Shown: positions 43,452-56,299 of the stretch, piece after piece | Layout of the letters: each line of letters opens with the position of its first letter | How positions within the stretch are numbered: the first letter of the stretch is position 1 | Source: Ailanthus altissimus | Lineage: Eukaryota > Streptophyta > Magnoliopsida > Sapindales > Simaroubaceae | Direction of reading: 5' to 3' | Length of the DNA: 64,000 nucleotides | Assembly (NCBI GenBank): GCA_946807835.1 | Contig: OX327699.1 | Location: forward strand, 23,424,014 to 23,488,013 | Made by a program: the position numbers and the translations under genes | The notes under the pieces: generated by a model | Seen by the model: the letters and a program-made list of their open reading frames with translations, nothing else | What the model was told of the DNA's origin: nothing | The model's database searches: none

Positions 43452-44473
43452 GAAAATTTTTATTTTAGTCCATAATTTTATTAATATATATTAATTTAAT
43501 ATTTATTTTTTGACTGCTTTTATTATTTTTACTGTAATACTCTTGATATGATAAATATTAAATTTAATTTTTTTTTTCTCGATTTCTCCCACTCAAAACC
43601 ACATCTCCAAACCAAAATTGTCACAACCTCACTCCAAAATCACCTCCCAAATCAAAATCAGCCTTAAGTCCACCTAACCACGACCATCTCTTACCTTAAT
43701 CTCTTCATCATTCCTTTTTTATTCTCAAAAACTCACCGCCTCAAACTCAAAAATTCACCAATAAAAAATTAAATAAAATAATTTTTATTTCTCCCACCTT
43801 AATTTTGAATTTTCTCCTACTTTAATTTATAATTTTTATTTCTCCATTTTCTCATCTCTTCCGCCCACCCCCACCAAAAAACTCCCAAATCAGTCCTTGG
43901 GGTTCAAAAGCTTCTAGGGAGCCTGATTGATGCCGTTTGGAACTAACTTTCCCTCTTCTTTAATAGGGGCATGCTCTTCACGTGCTTTTTGAACTTTTTT
44001 TTATTCAAAGGTATTCTTTAAAAACTTAGAATGGAAAATTGATCTCACTTGCAAGTCGATATGCAAATGGAGATAAGTTTTTTCCTGCTTTGAAAGATTT
44101 TATTTAATTAACATCAATAAACAGTATTGAAAATTAAAATTATTGTTTGAAAAATCTTTTTTATTTTTTAAAAATTGAGAGAAAGAGATAAGAAAGAGAA
44201 AAAGACGATAGAGAGAGACGAGAATCCTATATGTTTTATTTATATATATATATGTTAAAATTTTATTTTATTTTATTTTTTTTTTCTTAAATTGATATTA
44301 TATTTATTTTAATTTTAAATTAAAACACATGGATGTTGAAAATTACTTTTTTGTCCTAAAAAAATAACTTTTATATAAACATTATAACAGCAGAAATTAA
44401 TATGATATATATTAAAAAATTACAGACTAAGTTAATATATATCAATAAAATTAGAGACTAAAATAATTTTTTA
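43452..44473. mobile_element. Element of about 1 kb with inverted repeats of about 39 bp
   Basis: The left arm (about 43453-43492) contains ATTTTAGTCCATAATTTTAT; the right arm (about 44433-44472) read in reverse contains ATTTTAGTCTCTAATTTTAT. Both continue into TRATATATATT. Identity is roughly 90% over 39 bases by eye. The interior holds no intact ORF but a C-rich, less AT-biased stretch (43.57-43.95 kb) that could be captured DNA. Non-autonomous DNA transposon by structure; long TIRs would suit a MULE. Confidence 0.55.
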
Positions 44474-44759
44474 TTTATTTATCATGATGAAAACACATCA
44501 ATTTATTTTATTTTTTTTTGCTTATTTGAAAAAGAAAGATCACCATAGTAAACAGTTAGAAGATAAAAGAGTAATACAAAAAAATAATCAACTTATTTGT
44601 TTAAAGATTTTAATATTAGTGAATAATTATTGATAAAAGATAATTATATTGTGGTGATGAAAATATAATAGGGATTTTAATTTATAAATTACGGTTTATG
44701 GAGAATTAGGATAAATTTATATTTTTAGTAAATTATTAACGTTATAATAGGAATTCTAA
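44474..44759. other. AT-rich spacer
   Basis: Nothing recognisable is seen before the LTR retroelement remnant. Confidence 0.4.
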
Positions 44760-45985
44760 ATGTTATGGTTGATAAATTTATTATTATTATTATTGCTAGT
44801 TTTCTCCAAAGCTGAGCCTAGCCATTATTTTACTAGTAGAGCTCTAACCTTTTTTCTTCCAAAGATTGAAGTCATTCATTTAATTGAACTTCTTTATTTC
44901 TTACTTGATTGTAGCCATGGTTTAAATACCCTAGGTGTGTATTATCGAACCTCTAGCTCTGATACCAGTTTATTGAGAGAGGAAATACCCTTCTCCTTCT
45001 CGAGGTTATGTTGAAGCGAAGAACCTCAAGTTCAACCTAGAACCCTAACCTCCTTGCGTAGCGGAATAACCTATTAATCAAGCAAAATAGCAAGAATCCA
45101 AAGTAGAAAATAAAAGAGTACAATACAATTTTACGTGGTTCGGCCAATTACTTACGTTCACGATGGATCCAAGGATCTTAAACTCTCTTATTATAACTCC
45201 CTAGAGATTTTACAAGGAAAATCCAATCTGAAGAACCCCTAAAAGAACCTAATGTTTAGTGAACCCTTACTTTACCACGAACAATGATCACCCAAACGAC
45301 AGTTCCACCCTAGCGCACACAAGTACTTAGTGTCTACCCAGTTCTTCTCATCTCTTAGAATATCTCTTAATGCTTGATCTCAACTAAAGGGTTTACAAGT
45401 GTTTATATAGAGTGTATTTCGTGCTTACTAACCCTATTCCTTGTTGGAGTAAGAGTCTATTTGTTTTGGAAGTCCAAAACCTTTCAAAACTAGAAATCTC
45501 AAAGAAAAATGGACTTCTGACACGTCTGACACCGCGGTGCTCGTCCCTGGGTGCTGGGGCGCTGGCCAAAATGGCGCCCAGCGTTGCAGCGCTGTCCTGG
45601 GTACCGCAGCGCTCAACCCTGTAAGCACCTCCCGCGTTTTCTTCACTTCCTTCACGTCTTTGAGTCCTGTTTTACTTCCCCCTTTGTGTCCCACACGTCC
45701 TAGACTTCTCCATACATGTCCCACATGTTCTAGGCTTCTTGTGACTCTCCACTTTGGTATTCATCTCAATTCTTGTCCAACCAAGATTGTTGAATCACCA
45801 ACTTCCCACAAGGTGATTATATTTTTCATAAGATTTCTCGTTACTCATGTAAAAATGTTCACTTTTGATATCTCCAAGTATTGTCACCAAAAACCTTTCA
45901 CAATTGATAGAACGTCTCGCTATTGACCCTTGAAAAAGCAGCTTTCAAAGTCTCATCACTTCGGTGAATCTCTTGAACCCTAACA
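44760..45985 (-). mobile_element. 5' end of a Copia-like LTR retroelement (LTR plus primer site), antisense
   Basis: On the minus strand an LTR of about 1012 bp (45985 to 44974) begins TGTTAGGGTTC and ends near CTCTCA. It is followed by TGGTATCAGAGC, the site complementary to initiator tRNA-Met, and then ATGGCTACAATCAAG, a typical gag start that hits a stop at once. The internal part is lost beyond about 44760. The LTR has a GC-rich patch at about 45530-45610 with repeated GCGCTG units and the block TACGTGGTTCGGCCAATTAC. Strongly supported as a retroelement; the exact left limit is uncertain. Confidence 0.8.
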
Positions 45986-46421
45986 CATTTGTTGTGCTGT
46001 AAAGCTAGACCAGTGAACTATTACGCTTTCTTCAAAGGATGACTGCTTCGAAGCTCACCTCCTAGTTGTCATCGCTCGATCATTTTCTTTTATTCTAAGT
46101 GATTGCTTAGGAACCTTAGGGTACGATCAGGGTTGTTTCACTCTCAATTAAGTGACACGAACATATGGCTTCGTCATTAGTAAATAAATTTTGCATACTT
46201 GTGATTAGTTAAGTGAGAAAATAGATTTTTTAAGAAATTAAATTTTTCTGAGCAAGGAAACAAATTTTCTAGGAAAATAACTCTATTGGAAAATGATTTG
46301 TAAAAAAAAAACTTTATTTATAATTTCTTAATGAATTACAAAATAATATCTTGAGTATCTATAGGAGAATAATCATAATGTAATAAGAAAAATCATGGAT
46401 CCTTGTAAGTGGATTAAGTTT
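45986..46421. other. Spacer between LTR fragments
   Basis: No gene, RNA or clear repeat boundary is seen in this stretch. Confidence 0.35.
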
Positions 46422-46700
46422 TGTTGGAGTTTTTAGTGTGTACTCTAAAAATCTTTTAACACTTTGCAGAAGATTTCAAATACAAGTAACCAAGAACAAT
46501 AAAAGATTAAGATAAAGAGATAAATAACCACATAAGAAAGTTACGTGGTTTGATAACAAATACCTATATTAATGGTGAATCACGTGATCCAAACTTTTTT
46601 TATTAGGTCACAAAAAAATCAGATTACAAAGATCTCTTGCAAGAAATAATCAAATAATACAATTAATGGAGGGGTTCTCAGGAATCTATCAATGCTTTCT
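46422..46700 (+). mobile_element. LTR fragment with the shared ACGTGGTTT block
   Basis: It begins TGTTGGAGTTTTTAGTG and at about 46545 carries TTACGTGGTTTGATAACAAA followed by TTAATGGTGAATCACGTGAT, the block shared by the other LTRs here. The far limit cannot be set by eye; related sequence may run to about 47.0 kb. The orientation is arbitrary. Confidence 0.45.
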
Positions 46701-49308
46701 AGCAGGAGCACTTCTGAGTGGTCGGTTAATGAAGAAATAAATATTAAAGAATGGTTTCTGGTAGCGGACTATATGAAATAATTGTCATGATTATATTAAA
46801 GAATGCGAAGAATGCCAAAATCATCGCCTTGTTCAAATAGTCACAACAAAATAGATGCACACTATCATTAAACCCTGACCGTTCAGAGGATAAGCCATGA
46901 TTATCATTGGAAAGATCTACCTTTCTTCCTAAAAAAAACACAAGGTAAGAGATATATAGCCGAACTTAAAACAAAAAATATTATTAACTCTAGACCAAAA
47001 AAATAACAAGGCCCATATAAGACTACTGTGCAGAGAGATTTGATACCTAGATAGGTAAGGTCATATATTCCGGTCGGCATTCAAATAAAAACAAAATAAG
47101 GTTTTATGTGATTTATCCATCCCCTAAAATCAGTAGTCGATTTAGGCCATGACTTAATGGACCTAAAGGTCAACCATATAGACATGTTATGATATTGGTT
47201 AAACTTTATTGGGTCATTCTTATAAACAAGAAAGAACCTAAAATACTAAGAGATGATTGATGTGTTATAAGGACCTAATACGTATTGAGAAGAATTTGCT
47301 ACAATGATGAGTACCTTATAGGCGATTTGGTCACCTTTTGAAATGTCCTAAGATTTTTTGAAATTAATAAAGTAGTATCTACAGTCTTTATCAATTTTGT
47401 CCTCTTTGATCTTGATAAAGTTGATTTTGATGTCATTTTAAAGATGATATTAAACAAAGTAAGCTACAAAAGAAGTAGGGAATCAAGATTAAAAGCAATT
47501 CAAACAAGAAAAGTAACAAAAGAAATTTCAAAATCAAAAAAGGTAAACATAAAGAAACTTACTAAAGAAAACATGAAGATTGCTGAAGAACAACAAGAAC
47601 ACCTTGTTACACAAAACTAATTTGTTGTCCATAAATTTCTAAGATTATTAAACATAATTGACTTTTTCATATATAATAGGAAGTACAATGAAGCTTATTT
47701 TTCTCTATAAATTCATATAACAATTGTCTTCGAAAAAGTCAAATTTATGTCAACATTAAACATGAAAAATAAAAGACCCACTTTATTAGAGTGCACACCT
47801 TAGTAAAATAACTTTTGATCGATTTTTATGGATCATTATTGATGTCGGCTTTAAATTATACATAATAAACTCATTTAAATTTTTTCTTTTTATATATATT
47901 AATTTCGACCCATTTAGGTATTAGGTCCATTTAGATGCCTATTAAAATAAAATATTTTATTTGATTAGAATCATTTTCTTTTTAGAATTAGATTTTAGTA
48001 GGATTTTTGAAATCTATATAAATATAGATTAAATTATTGTAATGGATCACGATTCAACTCATTCAATACAATAATATATATTTTTTAATTAAATCTTTTT
48101 TTTGTGTTTCAACCCATGATCCTAAATCCTTACTTGTTGATTGTCATAATCTTATTATTAAATATTGCTTCTTTTTTACAAAGTAATTCATATTATACAA
48201 TAAGCTTACTATCTTTATAGTTCAAGATTATTTTAAATGTAAATTAAAATTGACTTTGCCTTATTTTTCATGAATTTAAAAAAGTGTTATTTAGCAGGAA
48301 CACTAAACACACGAATTCTATCAATATATTTAAGAGCACATCGATAAAGTTAGAATCTAACGCAATAATGATGATATTTTGTAAAGTGATAAAATCAAGA
48401 GAAAAGTCGGTTTGCTAAGCCCACACAGGAGCCTGGTGTCAAGATTTGCATGCAAGCATTGTTGGCTATGGTCCGCATTATTTAATACCCGAAGACTTAG
48501 TTCTCTTGCTACATTTGCTTAATCTGTAGTCAGTTTTGATTGTTACGAACGAGTGAGAAGTGAGAACTTTAGTCAGTTTTGATTGTTTCAAAATACTCTG
48601 TTATTTGTATGACTCCATTTTCTTTTTATTTGTTGCGGTTTTTCTCCATCACCTTCGTTGTTGCCATAAATCTGGGCCCGGCCGTCACAACAACTTTCGA
48701 TAGTTATTTATGGATTGGGACCTATCAATATCCGATGTGAAAGTAACAAAAATGAGATAATTCATGCATCGATATTCATATATAGCTCCACAGAGCGACA
48801 TAATTAGGGGCATGCAGTTTAATGACTGCTTCAGAGTTGTCCCTATTTGCAGAAAATTAGCATTGATTATAATAATATGAACTCGTCATTGTTTAGAATT
48901 TATGAGTTTTAATTTCAACTTAATATGTGTTAAAATTATTGCTCTAATTATTTTATATGATATATCATATATACATTAAAGCTTACTAATTAAGAACTAC
49001 ATGATATAGTTTGTTTAACATTTCTTTTAAGAGTATTTAGGTTTAATAAAACAATATTTAAGTTTCAAATCTTAATAATTATATTTTTTATTTAGAAAAA
49101 TTACTAAAATACTAACAACTAAAATGCACTAAAATAATAATTTAAAAAAGCATTTACTAAAATATTAAAAATTAAAATGCACTAAAAGTTACACAAGACT
49201 CTAAAAAGGAAAAAAAAAATATGAAAGTGATAATGTACTTAAAAGTAAAAAAAAAAATATATTTTTTAAAAGTATTTAATTTAATTTAGATACAATATAT
49301 AATAATAA
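46701..49308. other. Probable decayed retroelement DNA and AT-rich spacer
   Basis: No intact ORF is present. Bases about 47860-48110 have LTR-like features: CTATATAAATATAG as a TATA box, then ATTGTAATGGATCACGATTC and a CATTCAATACAATAAT-like stretch, as in plant LTR R regions. A 43-codon frame at 48609-48740 has a hydrophobic start but no known family. The assignments are weak. Confidence 0.35.
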
Positions 49309-49405
49309 CAAGTATACCTTAAAAAAAGTTTCACATGTGAAAGACAAGTATGTCTTAAAAAAAAGTTTCATCATGTGAAAGACAAATATACTTTAAAAAA
49401 AGTTT
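49309..49405 (+). repeat. Tandem repeat, about 2.6 units of 37-38 bp
   Basis: CAAGTATACCTTAAAAAAAG, then TTTCACATGTGAAAGA, is repeated with small changes at about 49309, 49345 and 49383. Each full unit contains the palindrome CACATGTG or the related ATCATGTGA. Seen in sequence, no function assigned. Confidence 0.8.
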
Positions 49406-50396
49406 CCTTTAGTGCTATATTCACAATATGAGGATATTAATAAAGTAATATATAAAAAAAAAGGGAGATAGGTAATAAATATAACAAACTACCAAAGGGA
49501 ACTACCGCATTAAAGAAGTAAGTAAGTAGTCTCGAGAAATGATCTACTTTTTTTTGTTGTTGATATTAATGCTCCCAATTTAGGGGTGGTGACCACAGGT
49601 TAGGCATGAATATGTTATACCTATTTTTTTTTTAAAAAAAATTTATATTAATTTAATTTTATAAAATAAATTTTCATCATGCACAATCATATTATACACA
49701 CAAAAAAAATGTAAATATCATGTAAATATATAAATTACATCAAATTTTTAAGTTTTTAATTACTAATTTTAAAAATCAATAACATAAAGTAAGACTTAAA
49801 AATCACAACAATTAATAATTTATTTAAATTTTGACATTTAAATCATTATGCTTCATTGTAATCTAAACATGAAGTCTCTATTAAAATTTTAAGCAAACCT
49901 ATAATACAAAGTAAAAGAATTTTTAAGTTAAATAAGTGATGACTAAAAAATTAAGAATTGTAATAAAATTATTTATCTATTTTATTTATTCCTCTAATCT
50001 TTTTTTCTTTATGAATAAATGAATTCACTCTAATTTGGAAGTAAATATTTAATATTAAATATAATTAAAAAAATAAAGAAATAAAATAAAAAATAAAAAA
50101 TATAAATCAAAATCAAAATCAAAATTTTTAAAAATATAATATAAATAAATTTTATACTTTTAGATTTAGTACGTAGCTAATTTTAATTTGTATAAATAAA
50201 TAAATTTTTTTCACACCATTTTTTTAAATTTTATTTTTAAATTAGATATTTGATGAGTTTGGAAAAATTAATTTATCTTAAAATTTAATTTAAATTTAAT
50301 TCATATTTAAATTATTATACATAAACTCACCTCATCCTTAATTCAAATTACTTTCCATTTAAGACGATTTTCTACAAAATCTCAAACCCGTCAAAA

Positions 50397-50560
50397 AATT
50401 GACCACCCATATCCTTATTTCTAACTTCTCTACCAAATGTATTTGGTAGTAGAATATAACAAGTAGCAACATTACTTTTTTTAAAATTCCGCCGCCCCTA
50501 TCCCTATTCCTAACTTGTCTACCAAACTTAGAATATAGCAAGTAGCAACACTACTTTCTT
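50397..50560 (+). repeat. Direct repeat of about 75-80 bp
   Basis: CCTTATTTCTAACTTCTCTA, then CCAAATGT..AGAATATAACAAGTAGCAAC, is repeated as CCCTATTCCTAACTTGTCTA, then CCAAACTTAGAATATAGCAAG, with TAGCAACACTACTTTCTTGC to about 50560. The first copy has a short extra TTTGGTAG piece. Confidence 0.75.
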
Positions 50561-51181
50561 GCTTTATATATTGTTCCCGTTCTTTAATGCATATAAAGAA
50601 AGAGTCGAAAAGCATTTTTAGTGTAGTGAACACGGTAGAGCCAAGAGTTCATTTTAGGAAGAGAAAAAGTTCAAATAGTAATATATAAGGTACAAGAAAT
50701 TTGTAAAAGAATATTAAAAATAACTATTAATATTCTACAATTATGTGAAATGTTTGATAATTACTAGTGTAAGATTCAACTATCACAAATTATATATATA
50801 ATTACAAATTTATAACTAAAATTTCAATAAAATAATAAAATGACTTGGACTTTACTAATTTTTTATTTGAATTTCTTAATTTAATATAAGTTAAAGAAAT
50901 TATATAAAATAAAATAAAAAGAGTTGAGATTAGCATTGCAAGAAAATATATGCAAACAATGTACTGATCGAATTTACAGAAATAGAAATTGTAGTGTGAG
51001 GAAGAGGAGAAAAATAGGTAATCCTCTCAACAATTTAAATTTTAAGAGGGTCATTTACGAACTCAATTAAAAAGTAAGGTAAATTATAAAAAGAAAAATT
51101 TTAAAAGCTCTGGAGGGCCTATGTGGCTCTGCCATTAATTATTATTTTTATCGCTAAACTTTTGCCATATATTTCATTTTA

Positions 51182-51413
51182 GAATAATGCTATATTGATT
51201 TCATTTATTTATTGATTTCTACCATTTATTTATTGATTTTATTTTAAAGTAATATTATATATTTTAAGTTATATTTTAAATAATAATGTATCAAATAATT
51301 ATTAAGTGGTTAAATAGTATAAATATTTAAATTATTTTTTATACTCAATAGTTATTTGACATATTATCATTTAAATATATTTAAAATATAAACTTGAGAT
51401 TTACAGTATTATT
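51182..51413. repeat. Foldback MITE-like repeat, copy 4
   Basis: The left end AGAATAATGCTATATTGATT mirrors the right end GAGATTTACAGTATTATTTT. The interior has ATCAAATAATTATTAAGTGG, the core shared with the foldbacks at 0.6, 12.7 and 15.6 kb, and the AATAATGYTAYAY end resembles copy 2. Confidence 0.55.
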
Positions 51414-52050
51414 TTTTTTTAATGAATAATTGAGAAATATATATAATAAAAATATAGTGAAAAATAAGAATACACTAGGAGTAGGGAAAACATAATTAGT
51501 TTAGATATTAAAATGGTCAGAGAAGGAGCAATTCAAGCTATGCATTGCATGGAGTGATGATGAACAGGATTTGATTTGAATGTGTAGTTAGTTTGACCGC
51601 GCACATGCAAAGTTATTAATCAATACCAGATTTGTTTCCTCGAATTAAAAGCATACGTGAATGCCAGTTAAGAGACGAGCCGTAGAACTGTTTTTGTTGT
51701 TTTCCATTGGTTCAAAAAAAAAAAAACCAACCATTAAAAAAATAAAAAGATAACAGATACAGGCTTTGTTTAATTGTTTTGGAGACCATGAAGCAAAATA
51801 CTGATTTTCATTCATGTAATACAGTGGAAAGAAATTGTTTTTATTTGAATTTAAATTCGAGATTTTGACGTTATTTAAGAAGTGTAATGAATTATGTGTA
51901 TGAAAAAAATGGTTAAATATATGTTTTGATTAGCTTCATAATCTTGACTAATTTAACAGATGCCTACTTATTGTTTGTACATAATATAGAATTAGTAGCT
52001 TTTGTCCTCTATTTCTCCGGCTATTAAATGATATAACAAACACATAGTTC

Positions 52051-52060
52051 TATATAAAAA
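52051..52060 (+). promoter_or_regulatory. TATA box of the GDSL gene
   Basis: TATATAAAAA lies about 100 bases before the ATG at 52154. With a start about 30 bases downstream, the leader would be about 70 bases. Confidence 0.6.
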
Positions 52061-52153
52061 TGCGCAAAAGGTGCAACAAGGGCAGCAGTCGACAGATCAT
52101 CCCCTTGTTTCGTTCATTGTAATTAATCATTAAACCAAAGAAGTGCTTGCAAA

Positions 52154-54192
52154 ATGATGCAGTCTCAGCTTGTGAAACTGCCTTCTTCTTTCTCTATTTT
52201 TTTGCTTTCACTTTCTGTTTTAGTTCTTTTCTGCAGCACAGAAGCTGTCATTAAACTACCAGGCAGTACAAAAATTCCTGCAGTTATTGTGTTCGGGGAT
52301 TCAATCGTTGATACGGGCAACAACAACAATCTCCAAACGACGGCTAAATGTAATTTCCCTCCTTATGGGAGGGATTTCTATGGAGGAGTACCAACTGGGA
52401 GATTTTCAAATGGGAAGGTCCCCTCAGACTTAATAGGTTTAACAAACACTAGCTTCTTGTATTCTAATATATTTTGTCTAATTTTTTTTTTACTGTTCTG
52501 GTCGGTTATAATTACTGCATCGTTTGAAGATTTTAGTTTCTTTTTTGAAAATATATCAAGATATATTCCACATACTAACTTTGTTGTCATTATTTTATTT
52601 TTTTTGTCTTTTTGATTTCTAAATAGCGGAAGAACTGGGCGTAAAAGAGCTCTTGCCAGCATATTTGCAGCCAAATTTGCAACCTGAAGATCTTCTCACG
52701 GGTGTAAACTTTGCTTCAGGTGGCTGTGGATTTGATCCTTTGACAACAAAACTTGCGGTACATATACACATGAAAATTTATTCATTCCAACAATAATATT
52801 TTTCATTTTTGTTCGACACTTTATAATTCAATCTTCTTTTTTCTCTTTTTCTTTTTATTTTCTCTTCCGAAAAAATCAGTCAGCAATATCATTATCCGAT
52901 CAGTTACAATTGTTCAAAGAATATACACAGAAGTTGAAAGAAATTGCTGGAGAAGAAAGGACAAACACAATCTTGAAAACAGGTTTATTTGTGGTGGTAG
53001 CAGGCAGCAACGACATTGACAATACCTACTTTAGTTTGCCTAGTATAAGATTGCAGTATGATATTTCTACTTACACTGAAATTTTAGTTGGCTTTGCTTC
53101 AACATTCTTGAAGGTAACTTTTGTGCGGTTTATTTTTCTAAGTTTGCCTTCGGAATTACTAATTTTTGTAAAAAACAGCACTTTCAAACGAAAACAAATA
53201 CACTCAAAAGACCTTTTGTGGAGAGCACTTATGGATGGAAGTTGATGCCGCATCATAGATAGTTAGCCTTTGACACTAATACTTCCTAGGTTGTAAGTTT
53301 AAGTCACCCAATCTCCATCATTTACAGTAGGATTTACGGGGCATTTAAAATTTTTTTAAGCGAATATAATGATGATTTTTTTTTTTTATGATTTGCCCCT
53401 TAAAAATAGTATTTTCATATTCTAATATTTATAAAATTCTATATAATTAAGGTTTCTCTATAATATTTTGACTTGAACGTGATTTAAAATTTGAGTCTAC
53501 CCGAAGGCAACTTTGATTACTAAAACCAAAAGTTTTAACTATTTAAGAATATTTTATTTATTTGAATGGTTGAAAATTTATCTCATGCTTCTTGCGATAT
53601 ATCTTGTTAAAATTAAGGAACTATATGAACTCGGGGCACGAAGGATCGGAGTCTTCAGCGCACCGACGCTGGGTTGCTTGCCGTCGTCGAGAACTTTGGG
53701 CGGAAGAGGAACAAGGAAAGAGTGTGTAAAAGATTACAACCAAGCCGCGCAATTGTTCAACGCTAAACTGTCTTCGGGGATCGATTCCCTTAACAGCAAT
53801 TTGACCAATGGCAGGATGGTTTACATTGATATCTATAACCCTCTACTTGATCTCATACAAAACCCTAATAAATATGGTACATACAATAATAACACATACT
53901 GTTTGTAATATTAACATTCATTTATTGCTTCTTGTTGCTTTTTTATTTTTTCTCTGTTGTGATACACTCATATTCAATCTTATTTGCTTTTTTTTCAGGC
54001 TTTGAAATTGTGGATAAAGGGTGCTGCGGCACAGGAACTGTAGAGGCAGCAGTATTTTGTAACCAGTTCAGCCCGAATACATGTACAAATGATTCTGGTT
54101 ATCTATTTTGGGATGGTTATCATCCCACACAGAAGGCATATAAGATCCTTGTCCCTAATGTCTTGAAGAAATATGTCAACAGCTTCTTCTGA
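52154..54192 (+). CDS. GDSL esterase/lipase, EXL-like, secreted
   Basis: Five exons (52154-52436, 52627-52757, 52880-53113, 53618-53876, 53999-54192) give 366 residues, normal for the family. Residues 1 to about 31 form a signal peptide (hydrophobic core [14 protein letters not shown]). Block I is [14 protein letters not shown] with nucleophile Ser50; block [13 protein letters not shown] gives the oxyanion Gly; block [11 protein letters not shown] gives Asn; block V WDGYHPT gives Asp341 and His344. All catalytic residues are present, so an active SGNH hydrolase of the cell wall or extracellular space is likely; the natural substrate is unknown. EXL-type members often act in anther and pollen coat. 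The five-exon layout is standard. Fragments of related genes nearby indicate a former cluster. Confidence 0.94.
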
Positions 54193-55237
54193 GACCCTTA
54201 ATCCTTTTGGATATTCCTTATATATATATGGAATATCCTATATATAGTCAAGATCACAATAATTGATTTTTACTAAATTTTAACACTGGACCTTTATTTA
54301 TAGACAATGCTTTATAATCCAATTTTCTCCATCTAAATTGATTTGCTGTTTTGTCATGTTTAAGATGCATGATAAATTTTCAATTTTTTTTAAAAGAAAA
54401 AATTGAAATTTGTATTCTACTCTTTACGAATTACAATGAAATGATATTGGAAAACTTGAACGAATTTGTGATGGAAATATTATCACCAAATTTCATAAAT
54501 TATAGGTAAATGATATGCCAAACACGGCCATTCTCATTGCTGAACTAATTGAACGTCTGGTAGGCTGAAACACTCTACAGTAAGTATCTCAATTTTAAAA
54601 CCAGACAAGCAATTTATTGGTCGACCGAGACATATCAGTTTCTGACTTTCTGCTTAAACTTTAATGTAGAATTTCAATTGTCATGAACAACATTTGAGTT
54701 GTCTACGAGTATAGATTTGATAAACATCCAATCTACTCAATAAATTTATCAATGATTGAGTTTAGAGGAAGAAGAAGAGCTTAGGTGAAATAGACGCATC
54801 ACATTTTTAATGGTGAATTAGAGACGCCGCATTTTTAGTATGTTCATCTAATTATAAAATCATTCCACACGTACATTTATTTTAAAATTATTTAATCACA
54901 TTTAAAATGTTAAAACACATGTTAAATAGTTCCATTAAAATTGTCTCACTTAAAAAAAATTTCTTCTCAGACAAGACTTATTTTCCATAATTTTTGATTC
55001 GGGATATCTCATGGTGAACCTCTATAAAGAATAAATATATGGATGTTCATTTTTCGGTTGACGCTTTTAATACAACGAAAATGAAGCACTATTCTATTAT
55101 AAGGACACTTGAAGTTCATTTTTTCTTCCACAAAAAAATGGGCCTCCACTTGATGAAACTGCCATGTGCTTGTTATGGACCCGCAACGAACCAGCCGTGA
55201 AGCCACCACAGAATAATTCAATCTCAACGTTTTTTTT
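54193..55237. other. GDSL 3' UTR and spacer
   Basis: The 3' UTR region (to about 54370) is the part that matches the relic at 43.13 kb. The remainder is AT-rich with nothing recognised. Confidence 0.45.
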
Positions 55238-55352
55238 GTGTTTGGAGACTCGGAAACAATAACTATCTGAAGACGATAACAAAGTCTAATTTCCCTCCTT
55301 ACGGTAGGGGTTTTAATTTTTTCCAATGGAAAAAATCCTCCAGACTTGATAG
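55238..55352 (+). pseudogene. GDSL lipase exon-1 relic
   Basis: GTGTTTGGAGACTCGGAAAC reads VFGDS, followed by a deletion of the IVDTGNNN part, then AACAATAACTATCTGAAGAC (NNYLKT) and TCTAATTTCCCTCCTTACGG (SNFPPYG). After another gap it ends AGACTTGATAG|GTACTG, matching the exon-1 splice donor of the intact gene (GACTTAATAG|GT). No later exons are seen to the right. The frame is broken. It is a remnant of a tandem GDSL copy. Confidence 0.85.
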
Positions 55353-56299
55353 GTACTGATTTCTAACGTTTCAGTATTAAAGCTCATTTATTTATTTAGA
55401 GATATATTACAATTAAAGGGGAAGATTATAAGGATAGCAAAATCCGTGTTTAATTTGAATATGATTTTTATTCAACTAGAATTTAAATTTAAATTTTACT
55501 TTTATCAATCGGTTTGGATTTATCCAAATTCAAATCTGAATTTAAACCCAGGTGAGTGATATACAATACTTCAACGATGGTTTTCAATTGGAATATTATT
55601 ATTGTTATATGATATACAATACCTCAATTGAAATATTATATTGAATAATATTTTAATGATTGTCTTCATCTAAATTGAATTAGATTGAATTTTAAAATAA
55701 TACTGAATTAGACTAAATATATATAAAAAAAAATAGGATGATAATTTGTATCATCATATAAAAATAAAATAGATGTCAATAGCTTATAATATCTCAAGTA
55801 CCAAATTCATAAAATTTTCGATAGAGTCTCGACTGTAAAATGACTAACAAAAACTTATCGAAATTCATTAGCAAAAACTTTAGCACTTCCAAAATATTTC
55901 TTTTATAATCATCATTCAGCAACTATTACCATAAAAAGCTCAAATTATTTAAATAAATTCAAAAATATGTTTTTTTTTATTATAAAAAAACTACATAACA
56001 TAAAGTTCCTTAGTAACATGAAAATGGCTAAAGCATTTAATAAATGTTCATCAATCACCTCTACTAAACCGATTATCACCCTCCGCCTAACAAACTAAAA
56101 ACTAAAAGAAAAAAAAATTGTTAAGTGATAAAAAATATAAAAATTTAAACAATTTAATATCAAGTTTAAGAATTGACTAATGGTACCTCAAAGCTCAATT
56201 CAATATTAATATAATTTTTTTTAAAGTTTTTGGATGAAATTTTGTTGAGAATATTAAACTGTGCACTTTAGTTTGATATTTTTATAGCATCAACTAAGC
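55353..56299. other. AT-rich spacer
   Basis: No gene or clear element is seen; it may include decayed introns of the GDSL relic and the outer part of the next LTR. Confidence 0.35.

Larger units (their letters stand above)
49406..52050. other. AT-rich spacer with a local duplication and a foldback
   Basis: A direct repeat lies at 50397-50560 and a foldback at 51182-51413. No gene is supported. The last part is the upstream region of the GDSL gene. Confidence 0.4.

Noticed and set aside
44954..44965. tRNA-like word (GCTCTGATACCA)
   Set aside because: It is the retroelement primer-binding site complementary to tRNA-Met, not a tRNA gene; no cloverleaf surrounds it.
45434..45926. Overlapping open frames on both strands
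   Set aside because: They lie in the GC-rich patch of an LTR, where stop codons are rare on both strands; non-coding repeat explains them.
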